A DNA stretch of 40,594 nucleotides from Phenylobacterium sp. (GCF_030693405.1 NZ_JAUYAW010000074.1:1-40594), one strand, 5' to 3'; positions 1-8,208 are shown, counted from the first letter of the stretch. Numbers and translations are program-made. The notes: generated by a model from the sequence alone, not told the origin.

Positions 1-266
1 GGGCGATATCCCCATAGCCGCATCCAGCATCACCAGCGCTCCGCCAGCTGACCGCGGCTTCCTCCCCTGAAGGCTTCCGGACGCCAGCCCGCAGCCGGAC
101 CCATCAGCATGCGCTGGGGCCGGCATCCGAAACCCTCAACATTAGCGGGTGTTGGCACCGCTCCAGAAACACGACCTTCAGCCTGCGTCCGGCATGCGGA
201 CGTTCGGAACCGGAAGTTCGCCAGCTGTGTAGGCAGACGCGCAGCAGGTGGCATTGCCAGTGTGGC
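1..266. other. Left-edge stretch with no supported gene
   Basis: No reading frame here has a recognisable protein motif, a convincing ribosome binding site or a length that stands out. The two short open frames on the minus strand are rich in Arg, Pro and Ala, as expected for chance frames in GC-rich DNA. I also saw no tRNA cloverleaf or terminator. It lies downstream of the DUF4238-like gene, so it may hold the 3' end of that transcript. Confidence 0.5.
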
Positions 267-1511
267 CTAGGCTTCCTGGGGTTCATCGCCGAGCGCATCG
301 CCTAGGGCCTCAAGCACCTTGGCGAAATTTACCGACGGGTCGGCCATGGCGGGCGTGAAGTCGCGATGGGCCAAAAAATCGTCCTGAGCGGCTTCGATCA
401 GGAGCTGGGATATGGCCCTACCAAGAGCAGAATCGGCGGTATGGGTAAAAGGGACCACCCGCTTTTCCTCCTCCTTGGCTGCCAGGGTGACGAAACATTT
501 CGTCGGCGTCAGCGGGACGATCAGGCGATGTTCGCCGTCGATCGAGCCGCGTGCACAGAAGGTGTCCGGCAGAACAAAGACCGGCTCTTGCGCCGTCAAG
601 ATCGCCCACTGGCTCCACATGATTGGGCGCGAGTAGACGTCGTAGATTTGGTTTTCCGTGAAGAGGGTCGCGTAAGCGCGGCGCGCCATCTCATCGAACT
701 CGATGCCGGCCCCGCGAGCGGCTTCGTCGAGCATATCGCGCATCGACACCCGAAGCTGGCCGATGAAGCGCGGACTTCGCAGCAGATGGATCACGAGATA
801 GCCGACGAATGCCCGCTGCTGAGGCTGGTTGAGTGGGATGGTCTGCAGCAGCATCTCGATTGGCTGCTTGCCGTCTTTCTCCAGCAGAGCGAAATAGGCC
901 TCGACGCGGTCGTCCCATAGGCCGGTGCGATGGCCCCATTGGGCGAACAGGATCGCGTCCCTCGCCCATTCCCCGTCCTTGCGTTTCCACCGCGTCGCGG
1001 ACGGGCCGTCGGCCCAAAAGTCGCGAATGAACCAGCGGCTAATGAAATGCTTGTGCGTGACGGGCTTGACCGCGAGCTTTCCTGGCGGGCGCGGCATCTT
1101 CTCAAGCTCAAGGGCTTTTCGCGACTTGGGCGTCCACCGCTCGTCCATCTTCTTGGACCAGATCTGCTCGTGGCCGATCCGAGCGGTCTCCAGGATGATC
1201 CCCTCGCCCTCCGGGCCAAGGCATTCCGCCCGCTCGGCTTCCGGGTCAATGTCCTGCAAGCAGCGTTCGCCGACGCGCTTGTCGACGACCCGCTCGCTGT
1301 AGAACAACATCAGCCGGGCCAGTTCGAACGCCATCTCGGCTTTTATGTTGATATGCAGTTCGCGTTCGACTGCCTTTTCGAGATCGAACAGGGCTTTAAT
1401 GATCCGCTGGACAACCTCGTCCCACACCGCGGCCAGCGCCTGGACCTGGGCTTCGGCAAGGGTCGGATCCCTCTTGCGGATCAGGGTTTCGGTGTAGAGG
1501 TTTGCTGGCAT
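267..1511 (-). CDS. DUF4238-like hypothetical protein
   Basis: Predicted soluble protein of 414 residues with no signal peptide or clear membrane segment. Features that recall the DUF4238 family are a central H-F-I-S-R-W block (residues 155-160) followed by aromatic and charged residues, an R-S-P-R-F block (245-249), and a late V-P-L-T-P block (332-336) before a short C-terminal helix. The first 145 residues are helical, charged and do not resemble that family, so this may be a two-part protein. DUF4238 proteins have no known activity; they are scattered among bacteria and often sit in accessory regions. The ATG at 1511 has only a weak Shine-Dalgarno sequence. The gene lies in the sparse left part of the window and its nearest neighbour is another hypothetical gene on the same strand 421 bases upstream. 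Family call by motif only; coding status is likely because of length and ordinary amino-acid composition. Confidence 0.7.
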   Translation of the reverse strand: MPANLYTETLIRKRDPTLAEAQVQALAAVWDEVVQRIIKALFDLEKAVERELHINIKAEMAFELARLMLFYSERVVDKRVGERCLQDIDPEAERAECLGPEGEGIILETARIGHEQIWSKKMDERWTPKSRKALELEKMPRPPGKLAVKPVTHKHFISRWFIRDFWADGPSATRWKRKDGEWARDAILFAQWGHRTGLWDDRVEAYFALLEKDGKQPIEMLLQTIPLNQPQQRAFVGYLVIHLLRSPRFIGQLRVSMRDMLDEAARGAGIEFDEMARRAYATLFTENQIYDVYSRPIMWSQWAILTAQEPVFVLPDTFCARGSIDGEHRLIVPLTPTKCFVTLAAKEEEKRVVPFTHTADSALGRAISQLLIEAAQDDFLAHRDFTPAMADPSVNFAKVLEALGDALGDEPQEA

Positions 1512-1932
1512 GGTTCGCGCGGGGATGACGGGCCAAGCCTAGCACCCACCCCGAATTGGCTCAGCAGAAAATGCGGTTTCGACTCGCCCGGGTCATCTCG
1601 TCGGCGTCCGCGCCGCGAGCTTGCAGACCACCAAGAACCGCATTGCGATCCTGGAGCTTGTAGGGGACCAAGTGAAGCAATCTCACCATCACGCTAGAGG
1701 GGCTACCGCCCCCGACTAGGCGGTCTGGCTGTGCAAATCCCAGGCATCGCCACGCGGATCTGCGTCGCGCCAGAAGCGGGCGTCGCCGCCCCTCCGGAAC
1801 AGCGACCTTCACTTGATAGGCATGAGTGTCGGTGCCGTTTATATTGTCTTCTAGTGATAGGTGTCACCAACGTCTTTGTGGCCGCCCTAGACCAACACTC
1901 TGGATTCGTCGTCCCAGCCTGAGGCTAATCTG
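1512..1932. other. 421-base gap without a supported gene
   Basis: Short open frames on both strands show no family signal. A frame around 1620-1690 on the plus strand reads as a short helical stretch (T-T-K-N-R-I-A-I-L-E-L) and might be a decayed fragment of a larger gene, but it has no start in context and stops quickly. GC content looks lower than in the core genes. It would contain the promoter of the DUF4238-like gene and the terminator of the gene at 1933-2415, but I cannot point to either. Confidence 0.4.
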
Positions 1933-2415
1933 TCAGGCGTCCGGCGTCTCGGGCGGCTTCTGATAGTCCGACGCCACCTTCAGCAGCTTCTCGACCTCTT
2001 CGACTGAACGACCCTCGGCCTCCAGTGCGCCGATCTTCAGACGGACCTTCCGCCCATAGCGCGTCTGGACCCAGGCTCCGGCCGCAAGAGCGACTGCACC
2101 GATCGCTGGCCCGCCCAAGGTCTTCAGCACGGCAATGAACTCCCCCAGCGGATAGCCTTGGGCATCGACCGAATCCATGGCGATGGCCCTCTGGCTGTAG
2201 CGGACGCCATTGGCTTTCAGCGCCGCGCCGAAGGTCGAAAGCCCAACCTGGAAATCCTCGCTGGCCGGCTCGGCGTCTTCCTCGGCCGCCACAAGCTCGA
2301 TAGAGACCTCGCCGCGGTCGGCAAGCTGCTGGCGATGCAAGGCGTCCTGCCGGGCCAGACTGGCGAGGTAGTTGGCGTAGGCCTCTTCCTTCCAATCCTT
2401 CGGTTCCGAGGTCAT
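1933..2415 (-). CDS. Small membrane-anchored protein, EACC1-like C-terminal module
   Basis: 160-residue protein of unknown function. Residues 1-50 are acidic and helical; 54-90 form a mixed segment (F-Q-V-G-L-S then A-L-K-A-N-G); 97-118 contain a Gly/Ala-rich hydrophobic segment that could cross the membrane; 119-147 read R-Y-G-R-K-V-R-L-K-I-G followed by E-E-V-E-K-L-L. This last pattern, a hydrophobic helix then a basic strand then a short acidic helix, is what I associate with effector-associated constant component 1 (EACC1) proteins, adaptor-like modules linked to predicted bacterial conflict systems. No partner effector gene is visible next to it. The frame is open to 2532, but I chose the ATG at 2415 because an AAAGGA sequence lies about 13 bases upstream and the extra N-terminal residues look non-coding. 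The EACC1 link is an inference by eye and could be wrong. Confidence 0.6.
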   Translation of the reverse strand: MTSEPKDWKEEAYANYLASLARQDALHRQQLADRGEVSIELVAAEEDAEPASEDFQVGLSTFGAALKANGVRYSQRAIAMDSVDAQGYPLGEFIAVLKTLGGPAIGAVALAAGAWVQTRYGRKVRLKIGALEAEGRSVEEVEKLLKVASDYQKPPETPDA

Positions 2416-3060
2416 CGTCGCGTCGTCCTTTCTGAGCCGGCCCCACCCTGGCGCCTGGTGATTGTAGAGGAAGCGGCCTTGCCTTACCCGCCGGAAGTCG
2501 TGGAGCAGCTTTTGGAAAATGGGGACACGCACGACTTCTACCGCCAGCTGAACGGAAAGCAGCGCGTGTCGACACTTCCGCGATCATCCAGCGTCACCGG
2601 AAGCAGCCCTTCTGAAGGTCGCCTCAGAGCCCAACGCGGTCATAGCGGATTGTGCCCGAGGCGAAGTGCAGCTTCGACTGCCCCGCGGCGCACTGACGGG
2701 ATAGGAACCGCTAACGAGACGCCGATCTCATCGCCAACCTGACATGGCAGACATGCCCATCCTCGACGCTCAGGAGGCCGCGGAGAGTACCACGCGGTCG
2801 AAGGCATACCCATCAACATGCGAATCCGCGCTGCGCCCTAGAAGGAGTCTCTCTCGCGATCTTCGAGATGAACCAGGAAATCCTCATGCGTTTGAGGTGT
2901 GCGACAACGAAAATGCTGAAGGATTTCAGGGGCGTGGATTCTCAAAGTCTAAGAGGACCCACAGCTTTGTGACTGACCATCGCCTTGACTGGCCATCGCC
3001 TCACCGGACGTTGCGCTGCTAGGCTCATGGTCCTCGGTAGCTGGTCATGGGTGAGACGCC
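2416..3060. other. 645-base gap; no supported gene, contains a tandem repeat
   Basis: Apart from the leader of the minus-strand gene and the upstream region of the transporter gene, this stretch shows nothing I can call. A plus-strand frame from 2744 to 3022 (92 codons) has no family motif and an amino-acid make-up unlike the neighbouring genes. GC content looks clearly lower than in the core genes. The only structure seen is a head-to-tail 16-base repeat at 2970-3001, listed separately. It could be a decayed gene or an old insertion scar. Confidence 0.45.
2970..3001. repeat. Tandem 16-base direct repeat upstream of the phosphate transporter gene
   Basis: Two adjacent copies of TGACTGRCCATCGCCT (2970-2985 and 2986-3001) differ at one base (A or G at the sixth to seventh position of the core). 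They lie 60 bases before the TTG start of the Na/phosphate cotransporter gene. Direct repeats in such a position can be a binding site for a response regulator, but the spacing and sequence do not match the 11-base PhoB box pattern. They could equally be a slippage duplication. Confidence 0.55.
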
Positions 3061-4692
3061 TTGAGTCTGAGTGTGTTGGCTTCCCTGCTTGGCGGAATAG
3101 GCCTGTTTCTGCTCGGCATGTGGTTGATGACCGAGGGGTTGAAGCTGGCGGCCGGCGGCGCTTTGCAGACGGTTCTGGAGTCCTGGACCCGTTCGGCGCC
3201 ACGCGGCTTTCTGGCTGGCGTGCTGATCACGGCCCTGTTGCAGTCCTCCAGCGCCGTGACCGTGGCGACCCTGGGATTCGTGAACGCAGGGCTGCTCAAT
3301 CTGGCTCAGGCGGTCTGGCTGATCATCGGGGCCAATGTCGGGACGACCATGACCGGCTGGCTGGTCGCCCTGGTGGGCGTGAAGATCGATGTAGGAGCGC
3401 TGGCCCTGCCGTTGATCGGACTTGGCATGCTGGGGCGGCTGGCGTTCCGAGGTCGCTCCCGTCTCTATGGCGCCGGCCAGGCCATGGCCGGGTTTGGGGC
3501 GTTCTTTCTTGGGGTGGGTGTGCTGCAGGGGGGCTTTTCGGACCTCCTGCATGACGTGGGGCCTCTGGTTCCGAGCGAGGCCACGCTGATCAGTCTGCTG
3601 GTCGCACTGTCTGTTGGGGTGGTGGTCACGGTGCTGACCCAGTCCTCCAGCGCCGCCATCGCCTTGACCCTGACCGCCGCGGCCAGTGGCGAGGTTCCGC
3701 TCCCTATCGCCGCCATGGCGGTGATCGGGACCAATATCGGCACCACTTCGACGGCGATTCTGGCCGCCCTCAGCGCAACGCCTGCGGCGAGGCGGGTGGC
3801 GGTGGGGCACGTGATCTTCAACGCCGTCGCTGCGCTGGCCGCCCTGGCGCTGCTGTCCCCGCTCCTTTGGCTGAGCGCGTGGTTGACCGCAAGTATCAAC
3901 CCGCACGGTGAGACCCCGGCCATCCTGGCCATGTTCCATACCCTGTTCAATCTGCTGGGCGCCCTGATCATGGCCCTGATGGGATCGAGGCTGATCGCCT
4001 TCCTGCAGGGTCGTTTCGTGACCGCCGAAGAAGATCTGGCCAGGCCCAGATACCTCGACGCCACCCTCGCCTCGGTGCCCGCTTTGGCCCTGCGGGGCGT
4101 GGTTCTTGAGGTGGAGCGCATGCGGGACGCCGCCTTCGAGATGGTCGCCCATCGACGTCGCCTAGGGCCTTCCGGGGGCGCGGCGGCCGGAGGCCAACTC
4201 CTGCCGCTTGGGCGAGCCATCCGGAGCTTTTTGGGGGAAATGAGCGCCGGTCCCCTTCCCGCTCCCGTAACGGAGGCGCTGCCCGACGTGATTCGCGCTG
4301 TCCAGCACCTGGAGGAAATCGAGCGGATGAGCCTGCGGCTGAGGGCGCCGCCCGCAGACGCAGAGGGGGCATCCCAGAGCTGGAGCGAGTTAAGGCGGGC
4401 TTTGGCCGATAGCCTGGAGGGGCCTGGCGCTGAGGTCTCCGACCTGGAACTCGCCTACGCAAATTTGATCAGCGACGCGGAGCGCGCCTATCAGCAGGTC
4501 AAGACCGATCTGTTGCAGGCCACCGCCAGGGGCGTCCTGCCCGTCGGCCATCTCGACAGCGCTCTTGAGCTTGCCGACGCCCATCGGCGATGCGCCGAGC
4601 TGGCGGCGAAAACCCATCGACGCCTGGGGCCTTGGGAGGGCCATCCCGACGCCGCTCATGCGGAGGCGGAAGGTCACAGGGCCGGGGACTAG
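3061..4692 (+). CDS. Na/Pi cotransporter family protein (NptA/YjbB type)
   Basis: Inner-membrane transporter of 543 residues, predicted to move phosphate with sodium. The membrane half shows the internal duplication typical of the family: Q-S-S-S-A at 61-65 and again at 194-198, each followed by a Gly-rich G-A-N-V-G-T-T (90-96) or G-T-N-I-G-T-T (223-229). Residues 330-540 are cytoplasmic and helical and resemble the PhoU-like domain found at the C terminus of these proteins. The start is TTG at 3061, directly preceded in frame by a stop at 3052; a GTG at 3073 is the alternative and would still leave the first membrane helix whole. YjbB-type proteins can act in phosphate export, so direction is uncertain. 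It converges on the HU gene, with a shared terminator between them. Confidence 0.88.
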   Translation: MSLSVLASLLGGIGLFLLGMWLMTEGLKLAAGGALQTVLESWTRSAPRGFLAGVLITALLQSSSAVTVATLGFVNAGLLNLAQAVWLIIGANVGTTMTGWLVALVGVKIDVGALALPLIGLGMLGRLAFRGRSRLYGAGQAMAGFGAFFLGVGVLQGGFSDLLHDVGPLVPSEATLISLLVALSVGVVVTVLTQSSSAAIALTLTAAASGEVPLPIAAMAVIGTNIGTTSTAILAALSATPAARRVAVGHVIFNAVAALAALALLSPLLWLSAWLTASINPHGETPAILAMFHTLFNLLGALIMALMGSRLIAFLQGRFVTAEEDLARPRYLDATLASVPALALRGVVLEVERMRDAAFEMVAHRRRLGPSGGAAAGGQLLPLGRAIRSFLGEMSAGPLPAPVTEALPDVIRAVQHLEEIERMSLRLRAPPADAEGASQSWSELRRALADSLEGPGAEVSDLELAYANLISDAERAYQQVKTDLLQATARGVLPVGHLDSALELADAHRRCAELAAKTHRRLGPWEGHPDAAHAEAEGHRAGD

Positions 4693-4784
4693 AAGGCTCA
4701 GGCCGCCCGATCCAGGGCCAGCGCAAGAGGCGCCTGCCAAGCGACGGCTCTGGCCCACCAGGTGGATCAGCCGCTGACATGACA

Positions 4785-4814
4785 AAGGCCGGCGCCGCTA
4801 GGGACGCCGGCCTT
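4785..4814. terminator. Hairpin between convergent transporter and HU genes
   Basis: Perfect 10-base inverted repeat, AAGGCCGGCG and CGCCGGCCTT, around a 10-base loop. Read on the minus strand it ends in TTTGTCATG and lies 53 bases past the HU stop codon, so it is a good candidate for the HU terminator. On the plus strand it lies about 90 bases past the transporter stop and has a weaker T tract, so bidirectional use is possible. Confidence 0.75.
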
Positions 4815-4866
4815 GATCGTGATGCTAGCCCATCAGCCGGGCGCAGCGTCTCTGGTCCGTAAGGCC

Positions 4867-5145
4867 TCAGCCGTTCACAGCGTCCTTGAGGGCCTTGGCC
4901 GGCTGGAACGACACCTTCTTGGAGGCGGCGATCTGCACGGCTTCGCCGGTCTGGGGGTTGCGGCCCGTGCGCGCCGGCTTGTTCTGCACCTTGAACTTGC
5001 CGAAGCCCGGCAGGGACACTTCCTCGCCGCTGATGGCGGCGTCGCGAATCGCGGCGAAGACGCCGTCCACGATCTGCTTGGCTTGCGCCTTGGTCAGCTT
5101 GTCGTCGGCCGCGGCGACGCGATCGATGATGTCGGAGGTGTTCAT
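4867..5145 (-). CDS. hup: DNA-binding protein HU
   Basis: Nucleoid protein of 92 residues that bends DNA as a dimer and binds without strong sequence preference. The N-terminal helices begin M-N-T-S-D-I-I-D-R-V. The signature of the family is present: V-S-L-P-G-F-G-K-F (residues 43-51) and the DNA-binding arm with G-R-N-P-Q-T-G (61-67), followed by F-Q-P-A-K-A-L-K at the C terminus. Length fits HU rather than IHF subunits, which carry extra residues. A single gene with its own promoter region (200 bases to the divergent LOG gene) and a strong hairpin terminator downstream. Confidence 0.96.
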   Translation of the reverse strand: MNTSDIIDRVAAADDKLTKAQAKQIVDGVFAAIRDAAISGEEVSLPGFGKFKVQNKPARTGRNPQTGEAVQIAASKKVSFQPAKALKDAVNG

Positions 5146-5246
5146 GGATGGCTCCAGGTTGGGAATCAGCTTTCGACACTGCCAAGGGCGGGCGCCGGTG
5201 TCACCTGAGCAAATGGCCCAATCGCCGTCGATTCAAGGGAATTTTG

Positions 5247-5259
5247 CACCCTTAGGGTG
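5247..5259. promoter_or_regulatory. 13-base palindrome between hup and the LOG-family gene
   Basis: CACCCTTAGGGTG is a perfect palindrome around a central T, located in the 200-base gap between two divergent genes. Such a site could be an operator for a dimeric regulator acting on one or both genes. No regulator gene for it is visible nearby, so this is a suggestion only. Confidence 0.3.
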
Positions 5260-5345
5260 AACGATGGTACACGATGTCCATCAGGCGTCAGGGTTGCGGC
5301 GAGGTCAGGTGGACCGCACCGGGCGACTCCCGGCAAGCTTAAGCC

Positions 5346-6116
5346 ATGTCAGAAACCCCGAAATCGCCGCCGAATCCCGACCTCCAACTCGGCTCGCCGT
5401 CCTACAGGCTGGCGGCTTTGGACCAGGAATTCCTTCTAGGAGACTCGATGCGTGGGGTGAGGTTTCTCCTGGAGTACTCCAAGGCGGAAGACGCCTTGCG
5501 GGCCTGGGGGGTCGTCTCGACGATCGTGGTGTTCGGCAGCGCCCGTGTGGCCCCCGACGGCCCTGGACGCCAGGCGCAATGGTACGACACGGCCCGACGG
5601 TTCGGCGCGCTGGCCTCCCTGACCGGCGGCGCCCTGCTCAATGGCCGCGAGGGGCGTCATAACGTCATCGCCACAGGGGGCGGGCCCGGCATCATGGAGG
5701 CGGCGAACCGAGGCGCATACGAGGTCGGCGCTCCCTCGATCGGGTTCAACATCACCCTGCCCCACGAACAGGTCCCCAACCCCTACTCCACCCCGGAGCT
5801 CACCTTCCAGTTCCACTATTTCGCCATGCGAAAGATGCACCTGGCCATGCGCGCCAGCGCCCTGGTGATCTTTCCCGGGGGGTTTGGCACACTGGATGAG
5901 CTGTTCGAACTGCTCACCCTGCGCCAGACGCATAAAAGCCCCCCCATCCCGATCGTTCTCTGTGACCAGGCTTACTGGTCCAGGGTCATCAATTTCGAGG
6001 CCTTGGCTGAGCACGGCATGATCTCCCCTCAGGACCTGGACCTGTTCGGGTTCGCCGAAACCCCAGAGGAGATTTGGGCGATGCTGGAGGCCAAGGGCTT
6101 ACACGCCGTGGATTGA
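5346..6116 (+). CDS. LOG family protein (TIGR00730 type Rossmann fold)
   Basis: Cytoplasmic protein of 256 residues. It carries the two diagnostic motifs of the LOG family: G-G-G-P-G-I-M-E-A-A-N (residues 111-121) and P-G-G-F-G-T-L-D-E (177-185), on a Rossmann-like fold beginning V-V-F-G-S-A-R (61-67). Characterised members cleave the N-glycosidic bond of nucleoside monophosphates; in plants and some bacteria they release active cytokinin. Old annotations as lysine decarboxylase come from a mis-assigned family name and should be ignored. The N-terminal 50 residues are an extension seen in the longer bacterial subgroup. ATG at 5346 lacks a strong ribosome binding site. Substrate here is unknown. 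Confidence 0.88.
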   Translation: MSETPKSPPNPDLQLGSPSYRLAALDQEFLLGDSMRGVRFLLEYSKAEDALRAWGVVSTIVVFGSARVAPDGPGRQAQWYDTARRFGALASLTGGALLNGREGRHNVIATGGGPGIMEAANRGAYEVGAPSIGFNITLPHEQVPNPYSTPELTFQFHYFAMRKMHLAMRASALVIFPGGFGTLDELFELLTLRQTHKSPPIPIVLCDQAYWSRVINFEALAEHGMISPQDLDLFGFAETPEEIWAMLEAKGLHAVD

Positions 6117-6201
6117 GGTTCCTCGTCCTGAGATAAGCCCCGGCGCCACAGTCGCGCCACGGTCTTGCCTCAACCCTACGGCGATCCAGAGGAGGCTGTT
6201 C

Positions 6202-6738
6202 ATGCCCGCCGTTTCACATCTGATCCTCGCCGCGAGCCTGGTCCTGGTCCCTGCCCTGGCTTCGCCCGCCCTGGCGGGCCAGGGGGATGTCCCGACCGTT
6301 TCCGCGGCGGCTGCGCCTCTGGTGAGTGTCCGGCTGGCGCCCGCCCTCATTGAGAGCGCGGAGACGACTTATGGGCTGACCGAGGTGAAAGATCAGGCCG
6401 AGCGGCTCAAGGCGCTGGTCACCGCCGACCTGGAGCAGATGGGGGTGATGGCGGGGGGCCGAGTTGATCTGGTCCTGGTTGATCTGAAACCCAGCCGACC
6501 GACCCGTCAGGAGATGATCTCCCGTCCGGGTCTCTCCTTCCGCAGCGCGTCCCTCGGCGGCGCCCGGATAGAGGGGGAGATGACCACCTTTGACGGTGAA
6601 GTGATGCCGGTGAGCTTCACCTGGTACGCCTCTGACCTGACCGATTCCCGGCGGCAGGCGGTCTGGGGCGACGCCCAGTGGGCGTTCGAGCGGTTCAGCC
6701 ATCGACTGAGCCGAGGTCAGCTTTACGCCCTGCGCTGA
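6202..6738 (+). CDS. Secreted protein of unknown function
   Basis: 178-residue protein I do not recognise. Residues 1-25 are a standard signal peptide ending A-L-A before G-Q-G-D, so the mature form of about 153 residues should be in the periplasm. The rest is mixed alpha/beta with no Cys and no obvious catalytic motif; residues 35-75 look helical (E-S-A-E-T-T-Y-G then A-E-R-L-K-A-L-V), and the second half is strand-rich. The start is well supported by AGAGGAGG at 6188-6195, seven bases before the ATG. It is 85 bases past the LOG gene and may be co-transcribed with it. Coding status is firm because of the signal peptide and ribosome binding site. Confidence 0.8.
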   Translation: MPAVSHLILAASLVLVPALASPALAGQGDVPTVSAAAAPLVSVRLAPALIESAETTYGLTEVKDQAERLKALVTADLEQMGVMAGGRVDLVLVDLKPSRPTRQEMISRPGLSFRSASLGGARIEGEMTTFDGEVMPVSFTWYASDLTDSRRQAVWGDAQWAFERFSHRLSRGQLYALR

Positions 6739-6804
6739 CCCAGGCTTGCCTTGTGCGGCGGCGCGGGGTCAGATCGGGGACCAGTAGTTCCCGTGAGATT
6801 TCGA

Positions 6805-8208
6805 ATGTCGTCTGAGCGCCGCTCTAGCTGGATCCTGGCGGCGCTGGCCGCGCCCTGCCTGCCCCTGGCGGGCCTTGGGCTTCCCCTGGTGGTCTACCTC
6901 CCGGAATTCTACGCCAACGAACTGGGCCTGAGCCTCTCAGCCGTCGGGGCCGCCTTCATGGGCGTGCGCCTCCTCGATATCGCCTTCGATCCTTTCATCG
7001 GCGGGGTGATGGACAAGACCCGGACCCGGTTCGGACGCTTCCGGCTGTGGTTCGGCATCGGCATCCCGATCCTGATGCTGGCGGCCTATATGTTGTTCAT
7101 GGCGCGGCCAGGGGTCGGCGTCGGCTATCTCTGGCTGTGGCTGCTGGTCATCTATGGCGGCTTTTCCATCGCCACCCTGGCTCACCTGTCGTGGGGCTCG
7201 GTGCTGTCGCCAGGCTATGACGAGCGATCACGCATCTATTCCTGGTGGCAGGGGGGCAATGTGGTGGGGATGATCCTGGTCCTCACCCTACCCCCGCTGC
7301 TCGGCCTGCTGGGCGTGCCCGGTCACGCCATGGGCGTGGAGGCCATGGGATGGTTCATCATCCTGCTCCTGCCGCTGACCGGTCTCCTGGCGCTGTGGAA
7401 GGTGCCCGAGCCTTTCATCGTGCGGCCTCAACAGAGGTCAGGCTTGAAGGAGTATCTCGGCCTCTTCAAACGCAACAGCGTGCGGCGCCTGCTGGCCGCC
7501 GACCTCGCCATCGGCACCGGGCCGGCGATCACCGGGGCGCTGTTCTTCTTCTACTTCGAGCGGATCAAGGCCTTCGACAAGGCCGAGGCCGGAGGCCTGC
7601 TGCTGGTCTATTTCATCGGCGGCCTGGTAGGCGGCCCCATCTGGACGCGGCTGTCCTACAAGATGGGCAAGCACCGCGCCCTGGCGGTCTCGACCGTCTT
7701 CTACGCCATCGTCACCGCCGGCGCCCTGGTCATCCCTCCGGGCGCCTGGCTGATCGCCGCCGGCTTGATGTTCCTGATCGGCCTGCCCTTCTCGGCCGGC
7801 CCCTTCCTTCTGCGGGCGATGATGGCCGATGTGGGCGACGAGGAGCGGCTGGAATCTGGCGCTGATCGTACAGGCCTGCTCTACGCTCTGCTGAGTGGGA
7901 CGGTGAAGATCGGCTCGGCCGCCGCCATCGGCATCACCTATGTGGGCCTCGACCTGGTGGGCTTCGACGCCCGGGCGGCGGACTCCACCTCCGGCCTCCT
8001 GGGGTTGCAGGTGATGTTTCTCGCGGCTCCGGCCGTCCTGTCTCTGCTGGCCGGCTGGATCATCATGAACTACCCCCTGAATGCGGAGCGGCACGCCGAA
8101 ATCCGGAGCGCCCTGGAGGCCCGGGACCTGGCCGAAGCCGCGCCGGAGTTCGGCGCCGAGCCCAAGACCTCCGAGGAGATCCATGCCGTCATCCGCCCCG
8201 CCCAGTGA
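6805..8208 (+). CDS. MFS transporter, GPH/MelB-like sugar carrier
   Basis: Inner-membrane carrier of 467 residues with about 12 hydrophobic segments. It belongs to the glycoside-pentoside-hexuronide:cation symporter branch: D-I-A-F-D-P (residues 58-63) matches the helix II acidic pair that binds the coupling cation in MelB, and D-K-T-R-T-R-F-G-R (70-78) is the family loop between helices II and III. A-L-P style pores and a central cytoplasmic loop (near L-K-E-Y-L-G-L-F-K) fit. Substrate is not known. The frame is open from 6751, but the first 18 residues look non-coding and I prefer the ATG at 6805. The last 26 bases overlap the start of mazG. Confidence 0.85.
   Translation: MSSERRSSWILAALAAPCLPLAGLGLPLVVYLPEFYANELGLSLSAVGAAFMGVRLLDIAFDPFIGGVMDKTRTRFGRFRLWFGIGIPILMLAAYMLFMARPGVGVGYLWLWLLVIYGGFSIATLAHLSWGSVLSPGYDERSRIYSWWQGGNVVGMILVLTLPPLLGLLGVPGHAMGVEAMGWFIILLLPLTGLLALWKVPEPFIVRPQQRSGLKEYLGLFKRNSVRRLLAADLAIGTGPAITGALFFFYFERIKAFDKAEAGGLLLVYFIGGLVGGPIWTRLSYKMGKHRALAVSTVFYAIVTAGALVIPPGAWLIAAGLMFLIGLPFSAGPFLLRAMMADVGDEERLESGADRTGLLYALLSGTVKIGSAAAIGITYVGLDLVGFDARAADSTSGLLGLQVMFLAAPAVLSLLAGWIIMNYPLNAERHAEIRSALEARDLAEAAPEFGAEPKTSEEIHAVIRPAQ

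Noticed and set aside
1730..1760. TGCAAATCCCAG resembling a tRNA T-arm
   Set aside because: No matching acceptor stem, anticodon arm or T-stem partner could be placed around it.
2970..3001. Tandem repeat as a PhoB box
   Set aside because: Repeat unit is 16 bases and lacks CTGTCAT-type half sites.
2744..3022. 92-codon plus-strand frame before the transporter gene
   Set aside because: No motif, no convincing ribosome binding site, and it contains the tandem repeat at its end.
3025..4152. Minus-strand open frame (375 codons) opposite the Na/phosphate cotransporter
   Set aside because: Gln/His/Gly-rich antisense shadow; the plus-strand protein has clear duplicated family motifs.
5346..6116. 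Lysine decarboxylase
   Set aside because: Motifs GGGPGIME and PGGFGTLDE define the LOG family; the decarboxylase name is a legacy mis-annotation.
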